From positions 3,844,001-3,908,000 of the forward strand of contig OZ020263.1 of NCBI GenBank assembly GCA_963971285.1: a DNA stretch of 64,000 nt, read 5' to 3'. How positions within the stretch are numbered: position 1 is the stretch's first letter; each line of letters opens with the position of its first letter. The notes below the pieces were generated by a model, which did not search any database, had not been told where the DNA came from, and saw nothing but the letters and a program-made list of their open reading frames with translations. Below are positions 22,566 to 45,160 of the stretch, piece by piece. This DNA comes from Astropecten irregularis (taxonomy: Eukaryota; Echinodermata; Asteroidea; Paxillosida; Astropectinidae). The position numbers and the translations under genes were made by a program.

Positions 22566-22866
22566 CTCGACTGCAATCACTTGTCGACGTGTTTTCAAGA
22601 CAAAAAAAAAGTTGAAAAATTTGCGTTGATTCTTTGCCATAAGAGCACGATGAATGACAATTATTACTAAAAAGAAAATGATAACAAAATATTAATAATG
22701 TGCCTTCGGAAGTACTAATAACATGCATTTTGATGCAGTATGAATGATTTGGTGCAGCCTGTTTATTTCTATTTATTTTGGTATATTCTGATCAAGGAGT
22801 TTTGATTTGAGATGATTTTCTTTTGGGAAATCGACGTATATAGTGTCTCTCAAAAACGGGCCGATT

Positions 22867-23230
22867 TATGGACCTTATCGAAGATAGCACATAACTGGCT
22901 GTGCGCAAAGCACTCTGGGAAACAAAGAGTTACCACGGCTGGTGCTAAGTGCATAAAACGTATGGACATGAAAATTCAACTATAAATAAGTACTCAACTT
23001 TACTCCGCTCGAATAAGTGACTCGACAGTAACATTCCATGGACCGTTGTGCAGCATCGTTATGTATAACAACTCAAAGCAAGGTTTTCTTCTAGGAAAAA
23101 AGAAAACTTAAGTTATACGTGTACGCGAGTTGATGCGTGTGGTAAAACTTTTAAAACTAAACATACCCACTGTCCTTTGCGCGCGCACGCGCAGCGCCGA
23201 AAACAAGCTATCTTCGATAAGGTCCATGTA
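22867..23230. mobile_element. Inverted-repeat element TGGACCTTATCGAAGATAGC
   Basis: Perfect ends (TGGACCTTATCGAAGATAGC and its inverse) frame 364 bases inserted into a diverged copy of the TSP1-array flank repeat, which resumes at about 23340. Confidence 0.82.
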
Positions 23231-24235
23231 TTAAGCTCCACTGCGCACGTGGCAAATTCAAAATGCACACGTGGTCGTTTCCACTATGACTGACGTGTGC
23301 TTCATACGCGCATGCTCTCATGTCAGACTTAAGTCAGCGTCACACATAATCACGGCTATGATTGGACAGAGAGGAATGGGGCGGAGCTAATAGGTCGATC
23401 ATGACAAACAACATATCGTGGCCTCGACCGTCAGAGATGTACATGATATCCATGGATAACTTTTTAATTAAGTTATTGATTTGCAATTTCATAAACTTTC
23501 GGTATATGCACCTCCTGCCTCCTGGGCTTCCATTTGTGACCATTTTGGATGCAATTGGGTGAGAAAGTGTGTCTATTTCAGCCGCTTTGCAGAGGGATGT
23601 TTTTTGAAAATGGCTTCTTTGAGTGGAGTGATCCATACCTGGTTTTAGGGGTGGTCAGCTGAGAATGAGAATATCTCAAAAATTCAATGGTCACCCTACC
23701 ATAAAATGAAAAGAAAATGAAAGGTGACATATTCATCATCATTTCTCTGTGCAACTTGAACAGCTGTGAGAGTTCTGTACTATTTGTAAATGATTTTTGA
23801 AGTTGGAGGATTTAGCACTGTTGTCTATGGGAGTTTACCTGTGGTGCACCCATTACGGCCAACTTTGCTATACTGCGCCCTCTGTTGGCGGGTCGTGACG
23901 GAACTACACACCATCGAAATCTTGCCTCGGTATCCGGTTCTGGCTTCGGAACAGTGAATAATTAATCAAAGATTCATAATGACGTTGAGCCACATATCAT
24001 ATCAAGCCAAAAACCGCAACGGACGCGTTTTAGCAAGAACCATGAAAAAAATGTCAAAACTGCGACATGGGCAGGCATTTATAAAGGTCTTCAATCTAAA
24101 AGTACAACTCCAACATATAGATTTCTTGAAGAGAACAATGACTAACCTGGCGAAATGACCCTCAATCAAGTTTGATTTTTTAATAACCCTCCCCTTGCTT
24201 ATTTCTCAAGGATCATAGGACAATTATTATCATTG

Positions 24236-24502
24236 TAATTACAAATGGGGTATCAGGGAGACACATTAGCGTCTAAAAGTGGACATTAGGGAGACATCGG
24301 GACTTAGGGAGACTTTTCGATGTCTCCCTAAGGTACCAGCTACCTTTTAAAGACATATTTGTAGTGTCCATGTTTAAATAGAAGACAGAGAATGCTCTCA
24401 ATATGGACATAATATGTCAATTTCAAGTTCATTGGTTTGGAGGATGTTTATAAATAGGTGAGTAAGGTTTGTGCACGGCCCAATGGGAATGTTTCCCTAA
24501 GT
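24236..24502 (+). repeat. AGGGAGAC dispersed repeat, copy 1
   Basis: It contains ACATTAGGGAGACAT, CTTAGGGAGACTTTT, TGTCTCCCTAAGG, CTACCTTTTAAAGACATA and CATTGGTTTGGAGGATGTTT. Copies lie at 27648-27905 and, inverted, 28345-28570. Confidence 0.8.
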
Positions 24503-24584
24503 AACCATCCTTGATTATGATTATTAATTTATTATCATCATTATCATTATCAATTTCTGCTAATGAATCTCAGGACTCCTCAAA

Positions 24585-24797
24585 AGCGCCCTAGGCACTG
24601 TAGCTCGAAAGCCTGGTGAAACCTTTTATGGAAAGATAATGAGAAAGAAGATACAGTTTTAGAGGTGGGAGGAAAAGCCCAGAGTAATATTCTGGGTAAA
24701 ACCCACAGAATCAGGTAGGGAATGAAACCCTTATCCACTTGTGGACCGAGCCGGACTTGAACCCGGTCCGCCAGAAGTGAAAGACGAGGAAAGAACC
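24585..24797 (-). repeat. tRNA-like SINE, second type, copy 1
   Basis: Read on the minus strand it has a tRNA B-box-like GGTTCAAGTCC followed by a body with GAATATTACTCTGGG and GGTTTCACCAGGCTT. A close copy lies at 59985-60222. Confidence 0.65.
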
Positions 24798-25416
24798 GCT
24801 ATGCCATATAGAATCCCTATAGCTCGATCCGCTATGCATAGTGCAACGAGATTTCGGAAAAATGGCGCCAAAATGCATGCAGCAATTTCGTCTTGAATAA
24901 AATGATGACTCATCGCTGCTTGCACATTTCGGTATACCGTTCCCCCACAAAAGCACACGGAGTCATTATTTTTAGTAAACGTGTCATGACTGTGATTAAT
25001 TTACAAAAATCTTGTCTTGCGGTGAAAAAAAACTTAGGCCATCTCCAGACTACCGATCGTTGCATGTCTGGCGAGGGTTCGCAAAGTATACATAGTGCAA
25101 ATATTACGTCAGGAATTGTCATGCGGTGATAACAGCTTCACCGTGTGGCAGGCGGGATATCCGCCGTGAAATTATCACAGATCATCGGCCCAAGGTTCAT
25201 CCTGATACATCCCCCACCATGATCATTGTCCGCGGAAGTCATTCGGAACACAGGGCACTAACCCTACTAACCCACGAAGCTGCAATTTCAAAAAGTGTCC
25301 GTGAAAAAAAATTCATCAATGTCATTTATATCATACCACAAAATATGTAAGCCGATTGAACAGCCATAGTTTGGTCAGACACCGTATACACCGATACGAC
25401 GGCATGACATAACATT

Positions 25417-25917
25417 CGCCATTAATGCAGTGTCCCCGCCCGCCTTTTTTGTCCGGCAACAAAAGCATTTACGCTCCCGTAATCTTGGGACGTACACCCT
25501 GCAATTATGGACCTTTCTTTTGCAACGTCGAAGCGCAGCCCGAGTTTTTTGCCAACCGAGATGGCGGGAACTATGGAGAGGCACCAAAGCCGGGCATACA
25601 AAAATAACCATAATTTGAACACAATTTGTATACATCGTTTTACAAACGTTGAAAGATATTGCTGAATGTAATGGAAACAACATAAGCAATGATGGTATGT
25701 ATTTGTACAGCTATGGAAAGTTTTGCAAATTATGTTGAATTTGGTCACGCCGTCTGTCAAGAAGACGAAATGATTTGCAACATTTGGCCGCCCATTCCAA
25801 GTATTGCCAACCACCAGTCAATGTTTGTAAACCAACGAAAGGACTAGAGGGTGAAGCGGACATAAATTCTTTTTGTTGCCGGACAAAAGGTGGGCTGGGA
25901 CACTGCAGTAATGGCGG
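25417..25917. mobile_element. Inverted-repeat DNA element (GCAGTGTCCC ends)
   Basis: The ends CGCCATTAATGCAGTGTCCC and TTTTGTCCGGCAACAAAAG are mirrored at 25866-25917. About 500 bases. The open frames inside are not conserved coding. A lone related arm lies at 63845-63898. Confidence 0.8.
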
Positions 25918-26107
25918 GATCAGTGTATATAGGCATGCACTCTAGCTTGCTTCGTTCCATGACGATTCACTCAAAATCAGTCCCATCATAGGTATCAATG
26001 CATGACAAATTGACATAATTTATCCACATGTGCAGGTAATTACCCATTCGATTCAGTCGCTTATCAATTATGCCTATAAATTTGGAAGAAAAAAAGGTCG
26101 ACCCACT

Positions 26108-26400
26108 GAAAAATACACCATATTATGGTAGCTATAAATACAGTTGATCATCAAAATTCCCAAAACGACAACAAAATCCACACCCGGAAGTCGTGTGATA
26201 TCTCCTTTGCCCATCCCACTCTCAAAAAGGACTGAAGTACTCCTTCCTATACCAAGAACCACGATTGAGTGGAACCTACTGTCTCCAGAAATATGCCAAT
26301 CAACCTCAGTCCACAATTTCAAGTCCAAACTAATTAAAAAGGACTTGACTATATTCATTCAGGGGCCCACTACAATTAATGTCTACTTCACTATAGACAT
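26108..26400 (+). mobile_element. Possible LINE 3' fragment (reverse transcriptase C terminus)
   Basis: The frame 26144-26431 contains FPRT-like PIPRTTIEWNLLSPE followed by VHNFKSKLIKKD. This is the usual C-terminal 'RTI.EWN.LP...FK..L' pattern of LINE ORF2 proteins. It is short and degenerate. Confidence 0.5.
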
Positions 26401-26480
26401 AAATTCCTGCAACAATGTATCCCGCCTATAGAGTTTGTGTGTAGTTCCTTCCTCCTGTAGTTCCAGATCAAACATCACTT

Positions 26481-26737
26481 TAGGTGCGTTCGAGTAGGTC
26501 ACCTCGGTCGCTCCGGGTCAGCCTAAGTACCGTTCGATTAGGTCTGACGTCATTCTTGGGGGTTCACCCAGGGCAGCCCCAACTGACCTTGCTCTCGAGC
26601 AGAGTCAGTGGGAATCACGTCACACGTATTCTAAATAGCGGAAATGTAAGGAAGCGTTCGATTAGCCCGGCTGTGATGGAGGCTGATCAGGTTGACATGA
26701 CCCGAATTGACCGAGTGAAGCTACTCGAACGCACTTT
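26481..26737. mobile_element. Inverted-repeat element AGGTGCGTTCGAGTAG
   Basis: AGGTGCGTTCGAGTAGGTCA with CTCGGTC and CGGGTCA on the left is mirrored by TGACCCGAATTGACCGAGTG and CTACTCGAACGCACTT on the right. Confidence 0.78.
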
Positions 26738-26947
26738 TTGACACCATGTGCACAAACCCTATACAGGGACTTTACTGGTAGCCAGCAGAGGGCGTTTTGA
26801 GATTTAAAAAGATGTATTACGCTCCATTGTATTGTATCACCGTGTATATGCACAATTAAAACAACCCATTATACTCACTTTTCAGATATGCTACCCCAGA
26901 TTTACAAGTTCATTATAACTTGTATCCAGTATAAAAAGACAGTTCAT

Positions 26948-27251
26948 TAAAGGTACAGTACAGGATTGGTACCACACCCAAACAGACATTTTCACAGATC
27001 TACGTATAACTTTAAGGATTTGAAGCATGGTGCTGGTAGAAACATACCGTTAAAATATTTTTCCCCTGCTGTATGTTTTCAGAAATTAGTAAAACTAAGA
27101 AAACTAAGAAAACTTGAGTCGGGTAGCTATTTTTTCGTGAGTCAGATGTCAGATTGAGCCCAAATTTTCACAGATTTATTATTTCATGTATGATCAGACG
27201 AAGTGTAAGTGCTGTTCTGTGACCATTATCAATCATGTATTATAACATTAA
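26948..27251 (+). mobile_element. MITE family 2, full copy
   Basis: It starts TTAAAGGTACAGTACAGGAT and ends TCAATCATGTATTATAAC. The GATCTCGGGG stem has been lost. Confidence 0.78.
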
Positions 27252-27647
27252 CTCTCAAAGGATGTAAGATTTTATTGTAATGTCAGTCAGTGGAATTATT
27301 CCCTTAAAATCAATTCTTTTATTTCAAACTATCGTGAAACGTTTGCGGTACATCTTTGCATACACTTCAAGGATTCGATCTAAAATCCATTTGATCTGCA
27401 CAACATTTGAACTCGAATCAATTTCTGTGCTGCACATTTACACCAAAACCCGTTCGCAGAACTGAGTCAGCAATATTGTGCAGTAACCTGTGTATGTATG
27501 TGTATTAAGGAACACACGCTTGTTCGGTATAGGTTGACTAGGCCTATATCGACTAAACCTGATACGTACAAAAGAGTCGATTTTCACTCTTGAAATAGAA
27601 GATGAAACAAAAGTTATTACAAAATGTAATAGAACATGTAAATTTAC

Positions 27648-27905
27648 AAATGGGGTATTAGGCAGACACGTTAGCGTCTGAAAGTGGACATTAGGGAGAC
27701 ATGGGGACTTAGGGAGACTTTTCAATGTCTCCCTATTGGTACAGCTACCTTTTAAAGACATATTTACTGTCCATATCTTAATAGAAGACAGATAATATTC
27801 TCAATATGAACATAATATGTCAATTTCAAGTTTATTGGTTTGGGGGATGTTTAGAAATAGGTGAGTAAAGTTTGTGCACGACCCTATGGGAAAGTCTCCC
27901 TAAGG
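27648..27905 (+). repeat. AGGGAGAC dispersed repeat, copy 2
   Basis: It has the same motif order as copy 1 and ends GGGAAAGTCTCCCTAAGG. Confidence 0.8.
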
Positions 27906-28344
27906 TCCCATTCTCGATACATGCTAATGTGATTCGGCAAAACTATAGTGCCCGACATTTTGGAGGAATTTTGAAAACACAGGATGCTGACTTTTGCAAA
28001 GTCATCTTGACCAATGCGGCTATTACATTGACTCTACACTGCACATTGTAACCGCATTTTCACTGAAAAGTAAATCTGCCCAAACATTTCCTATCAAATA
28101 ATGTAATCTATCTTTAGTAAGGTCTGGTTGTTTCGGGAACTTGTTCGTTTGTTGTCTCTCTTCGATGCTTTTATTGACTTTTACTTTCACCGTGACTTTT
28201 CAAACTACATCTGTACTTAATATGTCGCATGTTGATCTTCATTGGAAAGGTTCGCACACACTAATATAAAAGGCGCGATTTGACATTCTGTTCAAATCGT
28301 GAAGCAAAAATAATCGCGATTTTCATTTTAACCGCGAAGGCATA

Positions 28345-28570
28345 CTTAGGGAGACTTTCTCATAAGGTCGTGCATGAAACTTCACTTACTTATTTTAAAA
28401 CATCCTCCAAACCAATGAAATTGACATATGTTCATATTGAGAGCATTCTCTGTCTTCTATTAAAATATGGACACTAAAAATATGTCTTTAAAAGGTAGCA
28501 CATGTCTCCCTAATTCCAGATGTCTTCCAAATGTTCACTTTCAGACGCTAACATGTTTCCCGCCTAAGTG
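28345..28570 (-). repeat. AGGGAGAC dispersed repeat, inverted copy
   Basis: On the minus strand it follows the same order, from CGGGAAACATGTTAGCG to GAGAAAGTCTCCCTAAG. Confidence 0.78.
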
Positions 28571-28622
28571 GTGTATTCGAGAACGGTGTGCACGGGGCCT
28601 ATGAACATTATAACACTTTATT

Positions 28623-28850
28623 AAAGGTACAGTACATGATTGGTAACATACCAAAACAGAAATGCTCACAGATTTAGGTAAAACTTTCAAGGTATGAAGA
28701 TGGTGCTGGTAGAAACATACCGTTATTTCCGTCTATGAAATGATGTATTTATCCAGAAATTATTTAAAACAAAGACCAAAAAGCAGTATTGATCTCGGGG
28801 TAAAAGCCATCAAAATCATTCTTTATGTTTTATATAAAAAAAGTAGTTAA
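28623..28850 (+). mobile_element. MITE family 2, 5' part
   Basis: It has the left end AAAGGTACAGTACATGATTGG and core through GATCTCGGGG, and then runs into a fragment of the mariner-like element (about 28870-29040). Confidence 0.75.
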
Positions 28851-29635
28851 TACACACATAATGTGTTTTGAAAAAAAACATGAAAATTGGGTTTTGAGCT
28901 TGGGTAATTCAGTCTTAGTTTCTTTCCCCAATTTCAGTCCAATTTTGCTCAAATTCTAACAGGTAATAGCAAAGACATGGCTGTATGACATATCTGAATC
29001 TTGAAGTGGTAAACAGTTTAATTGTCATATAATAGTTTGTTTTCGAGTTGTGTTTTTTTTGGGGGGACGCCTTGTTGTATATCCCACATGGGCCATGCAG
29101 CAAACCTATAAGGGTCCACCCGGAAATAACCTCCACACCAACGCCAGAGCTGACCGAACTATACCCCGTAATCTCATGGCTCACTTACGCCCACGATTTC
29201 CCTGTCATGTGCCTTCATGATGATTCTAATCACCAGTGTCCATCTGCGATGATTGTCCCACCAACTGACCAAACAATGTAACATGTGTCATTGTTCAGGG
29301 CACCAGCCAAACTTCCTTCAGAGTTCCGCGCAGCAGATCAACAGTCTTTTTTTTTTCAGAATTAGCTAGATGTTTCAGGCCAAACTGATTCTGTGCCATA
29401 AAGTTCGCCACAACGGCATCCTGGGTCATTGGCATGCATGTATATGGATGTGAAAATGGTCAGCAGGCTATCTCAAGGCTTTTTAATGTTTAGCGCTTTC
29501 GACAGAAAATTGAAAATCTTTTGACTGTTCTGTTGGATGATCTGTAGCATGATATTCTTAGTCGAAAACTGATTTGGGACTTCATTTTGTCTATAAGGTT
29601 TAGGAAAGCTTTTAGTGAAATGTGAACAGGGCTTG

Positions 29636-29760
29636 AAAGGTATAATACATGATTGGTAAAGGTCACAGAACAGAACTCACACTTTGTCTGATCCAATATG
29701 TCCATGAACTCGATAAACCTGTGAAAATCTTATCTCAGTCGGACAATTTTTTCGATCATT
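29636..29760 (-). mobile_element. MITE family 2, end fragment, inverted
   Basis: It begins AAAGGTATAATACATGATTGG and continues ACTCACACTTTGTCTG, as at 35062. Confidence 0.7.
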
Positions 29761-29993
29761 CCTATTTTCTAGTGCAGATGTCATACCATTATAGCCCACC
29801 ACGGTGTCATACACCCGTGGTTATTTCCACTAGTGGTAACAAGAAGACCAACTTCCCGCGGGATTCGTGAAATCTCTTCCAATCTTGGATATAGGCCAAA
29901 GTACTATAGACCTTCAGTGATCGGAAACGTCACGAACATCATAAAATGAGTCAAATTGTTGAATATTCAGTCAGCGGTTTTTCTGATTGAAAT

Positions 29994-30355
29994 AAAGGTA
30001 CAATCATACTTTGGTATAGCATACCATAAACAGAAATCTTCACAGATTTACCTATAACTTACAGGGTATAAAGATGGTGATGGTAGAAAGATACCGTTAA
30101 CATTTCTCTGTCTGAAATGCTGTATTTATCCAGAAAAGAGTAAAACCAATGACCATAAACAATTTTTATCGTTTAAAGATCCAAAATAATGGTGAAAAGA
30201 CTTGAGAAATACTGTAGGCGTTTTTCACTGTTTTCTCCAAAAGTGGGAACCGTGTGAGACTGAAACACAGGTGACTTTTACTGTATCTTCTTTGATATTT
30301 TTGCCAATGAATCTGCATTTCTTTGACAAAAACCAAGGTATAAAATTACATTAAA
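29994..30355 (+). mobile_element. MITE family 1, full copy
   Basis: It has a family 1 start (AAAGGTACAATCATACTTTG) and the complete core. The far end is decayed (ACCAAGGTATAAAATTACATT). Confidence 0.78.
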
Positions 30356-30469
30356 TACATGTAATTCATCATGGATAATAGTTTGTACGGATGACATTGT
30401 TGTATGACCATATGTGGCAAGATTTGTGCTGTCCTCGCTTGCTATTTAACATTTAAAAAATAGTTTCCC

Positions 30470-31225
30470 CTGTGGTTATTTCATGATTATATTGTTTTAA
30501 AAAGCCACATCCTCTTATAGTGACTGGCCCCATAAACCGTTTCTCGGGTTACAATATAGTCATCATGCTGGGCTTATGATTTATAAACGATCCTTAAATG
30601 TTTCTGTGTGTGAGTGGTTTTATGGCTTCCGGTTGGCCAAAGAACCTTGATTATTTAGTAATTTATGACAATGCCAACATACTGGATATTCCAGTAGGTA
30701 TAGTTTGCCGATGTATTATTTCGTGGGTTGCTGGTTCGAATCTCGCTCCAGTCAATATGGTTCTCAGTTCACTTCTCAATGACTTAAAGTGAGTCCAGTC
30801 ATCTTCCCTTATGGTTATTTCCAGGCGCGGTTCTACGGGGGGGGGGCTGGGGGGCTGTAGCCCCCAAAATATTTTGCCTAGCCCCCCCCCCCCCCCAAAA
30901 TGCCAGTGAAAAAAAAATTCTTGAAAATACTGGATTTTTTCAGTTATTAAGCGCCAATTACATAAAAACGCGTTGTGTGGGCTATAATGTGCATGTTTTT
31001 CGACCCCTAATAAGACATAGCAGAAGCGAGTGTTAGAAGAACCCAAAATATTGGTCCAAAAAAATAATGGCTCTTCTAGCCCCCCAAAGATTTTGGCTCT
31101 AGAACCGCGCCTGGTTATTTCATAATTGTAATGTTTAAAAAGCCGCATCCTCTTTGACTGATTATTCATGCAGTACCGTTTTTCAGGTTGCAGCATTGCT
31201 AATGCTGGGCGTGTCTTAAAGGTAG
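30470..31225 (+). repeat. SINE-like repeat interrupted by the hAT-like MITE
   Basis: TGGTTATTTCATGATTAT, AAAAGCCACATCCTCTTATA and GCTGGTTCGAATCTCGCTCC belong to the SINE. After the MITE the host resumes with TTTAAAAAGCCGCATCCTCT, the same body as at 3050. Confidence 0.68.
30822..31113. mobile_element. hAT-like MITE with 8-bp target duplication
   Basis: The ends CAGGCGCGGTTCTA and TAGAACCGCGCCTG enclose 292 bases. GTTATTTC stands directly before (30814-30821) and after (31114-31121) as an 8-bp target duplication. Both features are typical of hAT transposons. The host is a SINE-like repeat that continues on both sides. Confidence 0.88.
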
Positions 31226-31330
31226 TATCATACTTTGGTAAGAAACCCAAACAGAAATGTTCACAGATTTATACGCATAACTTACATGATATGAAGATTG
31301 TGGTGGTAGAAATATACCGTTAACTAACAT
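31218..31330 (+). mobile_element. MITE family 1, 5' fragment
   Basis: It starts AAAGGTAGTATCATACTTTG and stops after AATATACCGTTAAC, where unrelated sequence begins. Confidence 0.8.
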
Positions 31331-31896
31331 TTTTTTTAACCAAGGCTAATGAAACAAAATGTTATTCCTGCAATTGTACCCAATTCTTCAGGATTTCTTG
31401 ACAAAAGGTAGTGAAATCAAGGTTCCTGAAATGCTACAATCCCCCCCCCACATCCAGATGATATAAAGATTTTGAGAGAAATATCTTTCTCGCTGTGCTA
31501 CGTATCATAAGATAGTCATGTTTTTTCTGAACCCCCATACATTCAGACCTATGGCCCAGTGGTGCTGGCCAACGCGGAAGTTATATACAGACACAAACAA
31601 TGTTTAACCAAATAAGCAAACAATCTGAACATGTACATTGTTATGAGCTCCCGTATACCCCGAAACCAGAAAGTATGTAATGCTGTATCGTATAACGACC
31701 AATATAGTTGAAAGTGAAACAAAAACTCGTGGATGTGATCATTGTTTTAAAAACGGAATGTTGTATTCCTGATGAAAAAGTCCTTCTTATTTCCACGGCT
31801 CAATTTATATAGCTCCATGATATTGACTTTCCCACAAAGCACAAAGTGAAGAAGAACTTCGTCTGAAAATATGTTTTGTTTGTTAATAGCAGGTTT

Positions 31897-31965
31897 GTTG
31901 GGGGTTTTGGGGTGTTGGGGTGTTTGTTGGGGTGTTTGTTTGTTTGTTTGTTTTGTTTTTTTATT
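31897..31965 (+). repeat. G-rich low-complexity tract, possible G-quadruplex
   Basis: Runs of four or five G separated by short T-rich loops (GGGGG, GGGG, GGGG, GGGG) are followed by a (GTTT)n tract. This meets the usual quadruplex pattern. Confidence 0.6.
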
Positions 31966-32013
31966 TATATAGCACCATTCCATCTAGATCATCGCGCTTA
32001 CCATTTTTATCCC

Positions 32014-32148
32014 TGGGGTGGATTTCTCCAAACTCATCGTAACTTACTATCAATCGTAAGATGCATGATGCATTGCATGATACGATGGGTTATCATTCGT
32101 AACTAGAGTTATACGATCGATCGTAGGGCTTCGTGAAATCGAGCCCAG
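32014..32148. mobile_element. Palindromic MITE (GGTCGATTTCACGAA), second copy
   Basis: It reads in reverse of the copy at 1175: GGGGTGGATTTCTCCAAACT, then ATACGATCGATCGTAGGGCT and CGTGAAATCGAGCCC. Confidence 0.8.
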
Positions 32149-32154
32149 GTCATC

Positions 32155-32420
32155 GGACCCCACTTACATTCCTGAAATCATCTCTACTTCCTGGTGAGTA
32201 TACAGTACAGCCAGGCTACTGTAAAGCGCACAGAGGCTAATCAAGCACATAACGTCATCTCTACCTGCAAAGGTACCCATTTACTCCTGGGTGAAGAGGA
32301 GCAATATGTGACAAAGTGTCTTGCCCAAGGACGCAAGTACCACTATAATAGTCCAAGGCTGGATTTGAACCCACAAAACCTTGAGTACGACACGCCAGAC
32401 CACTATAAGTATGTGTTATC
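32155..32420 (+). repeat. Dispersed repeat with a tRNA-like end
   Basis: It contains GGTACCCATTTACTCCTGGG, CAAAGTGTCTTGCCCAAGGA and GGATTTGAACCC. The pattern resembles widespread animal short repeats with a B-box-like end. Confidence 0.5.
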
Positions 32421-32429
32421 AAAGGTATT

Positions 32430-32796
32430 AAAGGTAGTATCATAGTTTGGTAAGAAACCAAAACAGAAATGTCCACAGATTTACGTATGACTTACAGGGT
32501 ATGAAGACAGTGGTGGTAGAAACATACCGTTAAAATGAGTCCGCCTGAAATGGTGTATTTATCCAGAAATTAGTATAACAACGACCGAAAATCTTTCCGA
32601 TCTTTTAAAAGATCAAAAATAAAAGTGATAAGACTTAAAAGACTGTGGCTGTTTTTCACTGTTTTTCCAAAAAACGGTGTGCACCGGATGGAACTGAAAT
32701 TTTCACAGATGACAGTTACTGTATCTGTCTTGATATTTTTGCCCATGAATCTGTATTTCTTTGATATAAAAACCGAAGTATGATATTACCTTTAAA
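32430..32796 (+). mobile_element. MITE family 1, full copy
   Basis: It has both ends (TTAAAGGTAGTATCATAG and CGAAGTATGATATTACCTTT) and the whole core, 367 bases, between TTAA-like flanks. Confidence 0.85.
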
Positions 32797-33487
32797 GTGG
32801 ACTGGAAAACACAGCAACACAAGAGGTAGGGGACCTCGAGATTGCGAGATGTATGTTACATGTTTGTAAGGTAGTTATGCCTAGTTTTCTCTACCACAGT
32901 GTTTCTTTGTATCCATAAAGTCGAAAGTAACACTAATGTCAATTTAATGATGTTGATTGGAAGTGATCGGTCCATTACTAAACCATTACATGAAAGGATG
33001 CTGCTTTAGTTTTGAACCGGATAGTCTATTCATCCATGTTTCTATCCGTGGTGACTTTGCAAGAAAACAAACTAATTAACTAACTAACCAAAAGAAGCCA
33101 AGGACATCACTGATTCAAATACGAGAATTTTTACCCACATGAATATTATTGATTGCCCCAAAAGTCCGTTCTGAGAAAGAACAAAGTATTGTCGAATATG
33201 GATCTAGTCTACTTTAGCCCATATGATGTCTTGCCCAAATTTGGAAATATTGCAGTGTAATACGTAGATAACGAAGTGACAAGTCATCTCGAAGCAACAC
33301 AATGTTGTAGTAATTGTTATGCAAATCATATGCGCGTGTGAAATGTTCCTGTTGGCCAATGAGCTTCCGGAGTGATAAACTTCGCGCGTGCGTCAGCCAA
33401 TACGAGGAAAGGAAATGAATTGTTGTGGGCAGTCGACACGATGGAGTCAGCAACTTGTAAGTGACGTAGCAAGACATGCGCAAAACG

Positions 33488-33494
33488 TATAAAA
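33488..33494 (+). promoter_or_regulatory. TATA box of the GPI-type MMP gene
   Basis: TATAAAA lies 142 bases before the start codon at 33630, which would place transcription start near 33515-33520. The stretch from here to the ATG has no splice site that I can see, so it is probably the 5' UTR. Confidence 0.5.
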
Positions 33495-33629
33495 CAGCAG
33501 CCCAAGCAATTGGTTGGGTTATTAAACTGCTGGTCGGCACAGAAGAGATACTTGCACTGAACATTCGCTCAGAAAACACTACTTTTCAACGAAACTCCGG
33601 CAGTGGGTTTAGCGTGACTGGCCGACAAG

Positions 33630-44295
<10,666 letters not shown>

Positions 44296-44404
44296 CTTAC
44301 CGGCGTTAAGCATGGTCATCATCTAGTCTTGTAGAAAGACTGTGTTAAGTCGCAAAAGTACACTACAATTAAACATTTTATGAACATTTCGTCCAATATC
44401 ATGG

Positions 44405-44545
44405 CTTCTGACTGCCAAACGAACAAAAACAATTGACTATTAGGGACACCACCAGCATAGGGCTGGATAGTTCAGTTGGTAGAGCGCCGGTACAATATTC
44501 TTGATGTCACTGGCTCGAATTCCGCTCCAGTCAAAGTTTCAAAAT
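44405..44545 (+). repeat. tRNA-derived SINE in the 3' region of the GPI-type MMP gene
   Basis: GGATAGTTCAGTTGGTAGAG (A box) and TGGCTCGAATTCCGCTCCAG (B box) are present, with CAATTGACTATTAGGGACAC upstream as in the other copies. Confidence 0.75.
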
Positions 44546-45154
44546 ACCAAATTTAAACAGTTCAAGTTCAATAAGTCAGCCATATTTTATGTTGCAGCCG
44601 TTTATTCCAATTAAGGAATGTGTCTTGTTTGATATTATTTAAATTTTAAATAACATTAACGTTTGCATTGGTTGTTTTGTAGGCCTTTGCTCGACCAAAA
44701 TCAAAATGTTAACTTTGCAAATTGTATTTGTCAAGCACGATTATTTATCGTTATTAATGATTTTAACAAGAGTATCAAGTATAATTATTGTTGTAGGGTT
44801 TTTTTTCGTTTAAATGTATATAATTGTCCACTTTCTTCAAAGTATCCAAAATATATTATTCATGTATGCTGTTGCATATTACATGTATAGGCCTATTATA
44901 ATTGCTGACATCCATTTTATATTTTCAAATGGAATTAGCATATACATGTACACTGCAATGTACAGTGTAATCGGAGTACCGGTACATGTACATGTATTGC
45001 AATTCGTTTAGTTCCAATGCCTCCGATATGGCCGACTTTGACAGCCATATTCCCAAAGCACCTCGGGAGATACATTGTATTTTGTATACATGTAATGTTC
45101 TTAATTTATGAAAAATTGTTCAGTACATGTACACCATTTTTTGTGTGAGAGTTA

Positions 45155-45160
45155 AATAAA
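45155..45160 (+). promoter_or_regulatory. Candidate polyadenylation signal for the GPI-type MMP gene
   Basis: AATAAA lies about 860 bases after the stop codon. It is the clearest consensus on this strand before the convergent gene begins. Transcript data would be needed to confirm it. Confidence 0.35.

Larger units (their letters stand above)
21713..33487. other. Intergenic: repeat-dense, no gene recognised
   Basis: About 11.8 kb between the modular-protein gene and the GPI-type MMP gene. It is largely MITE families 1 and 2, AGGGAGAC repeats, hAT-, mariner- and SINE-like pieces, with unassigned AT-rich DNA between. Overlapping open frames near 22.4, 25.4-25.8 and 30.7-31.2 kb fall inside these elements. 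Confidence 0.6.

Noticed and set aside
22407-22640. Paired frames on both strands, similar to 55408-55623 and 56489-56719
   Set aside because: All are translations of the family 1 MITE, which explains their mutual similarity.
25422-25814. 130-residue minus-strand frame and overlapping frames as a gene
   Set aside because: They lie wholly within an inverted-repeat DNA element (25417-25917), with open frames on both strands and no recognisable domain.
30663-31250. 195-residue minus-strand frame as a gene
   Set aside because: It crosses a SINE, an hAT-like MITE with C-runs, and the start of a family 1 MITE. No part resembles a protein family.
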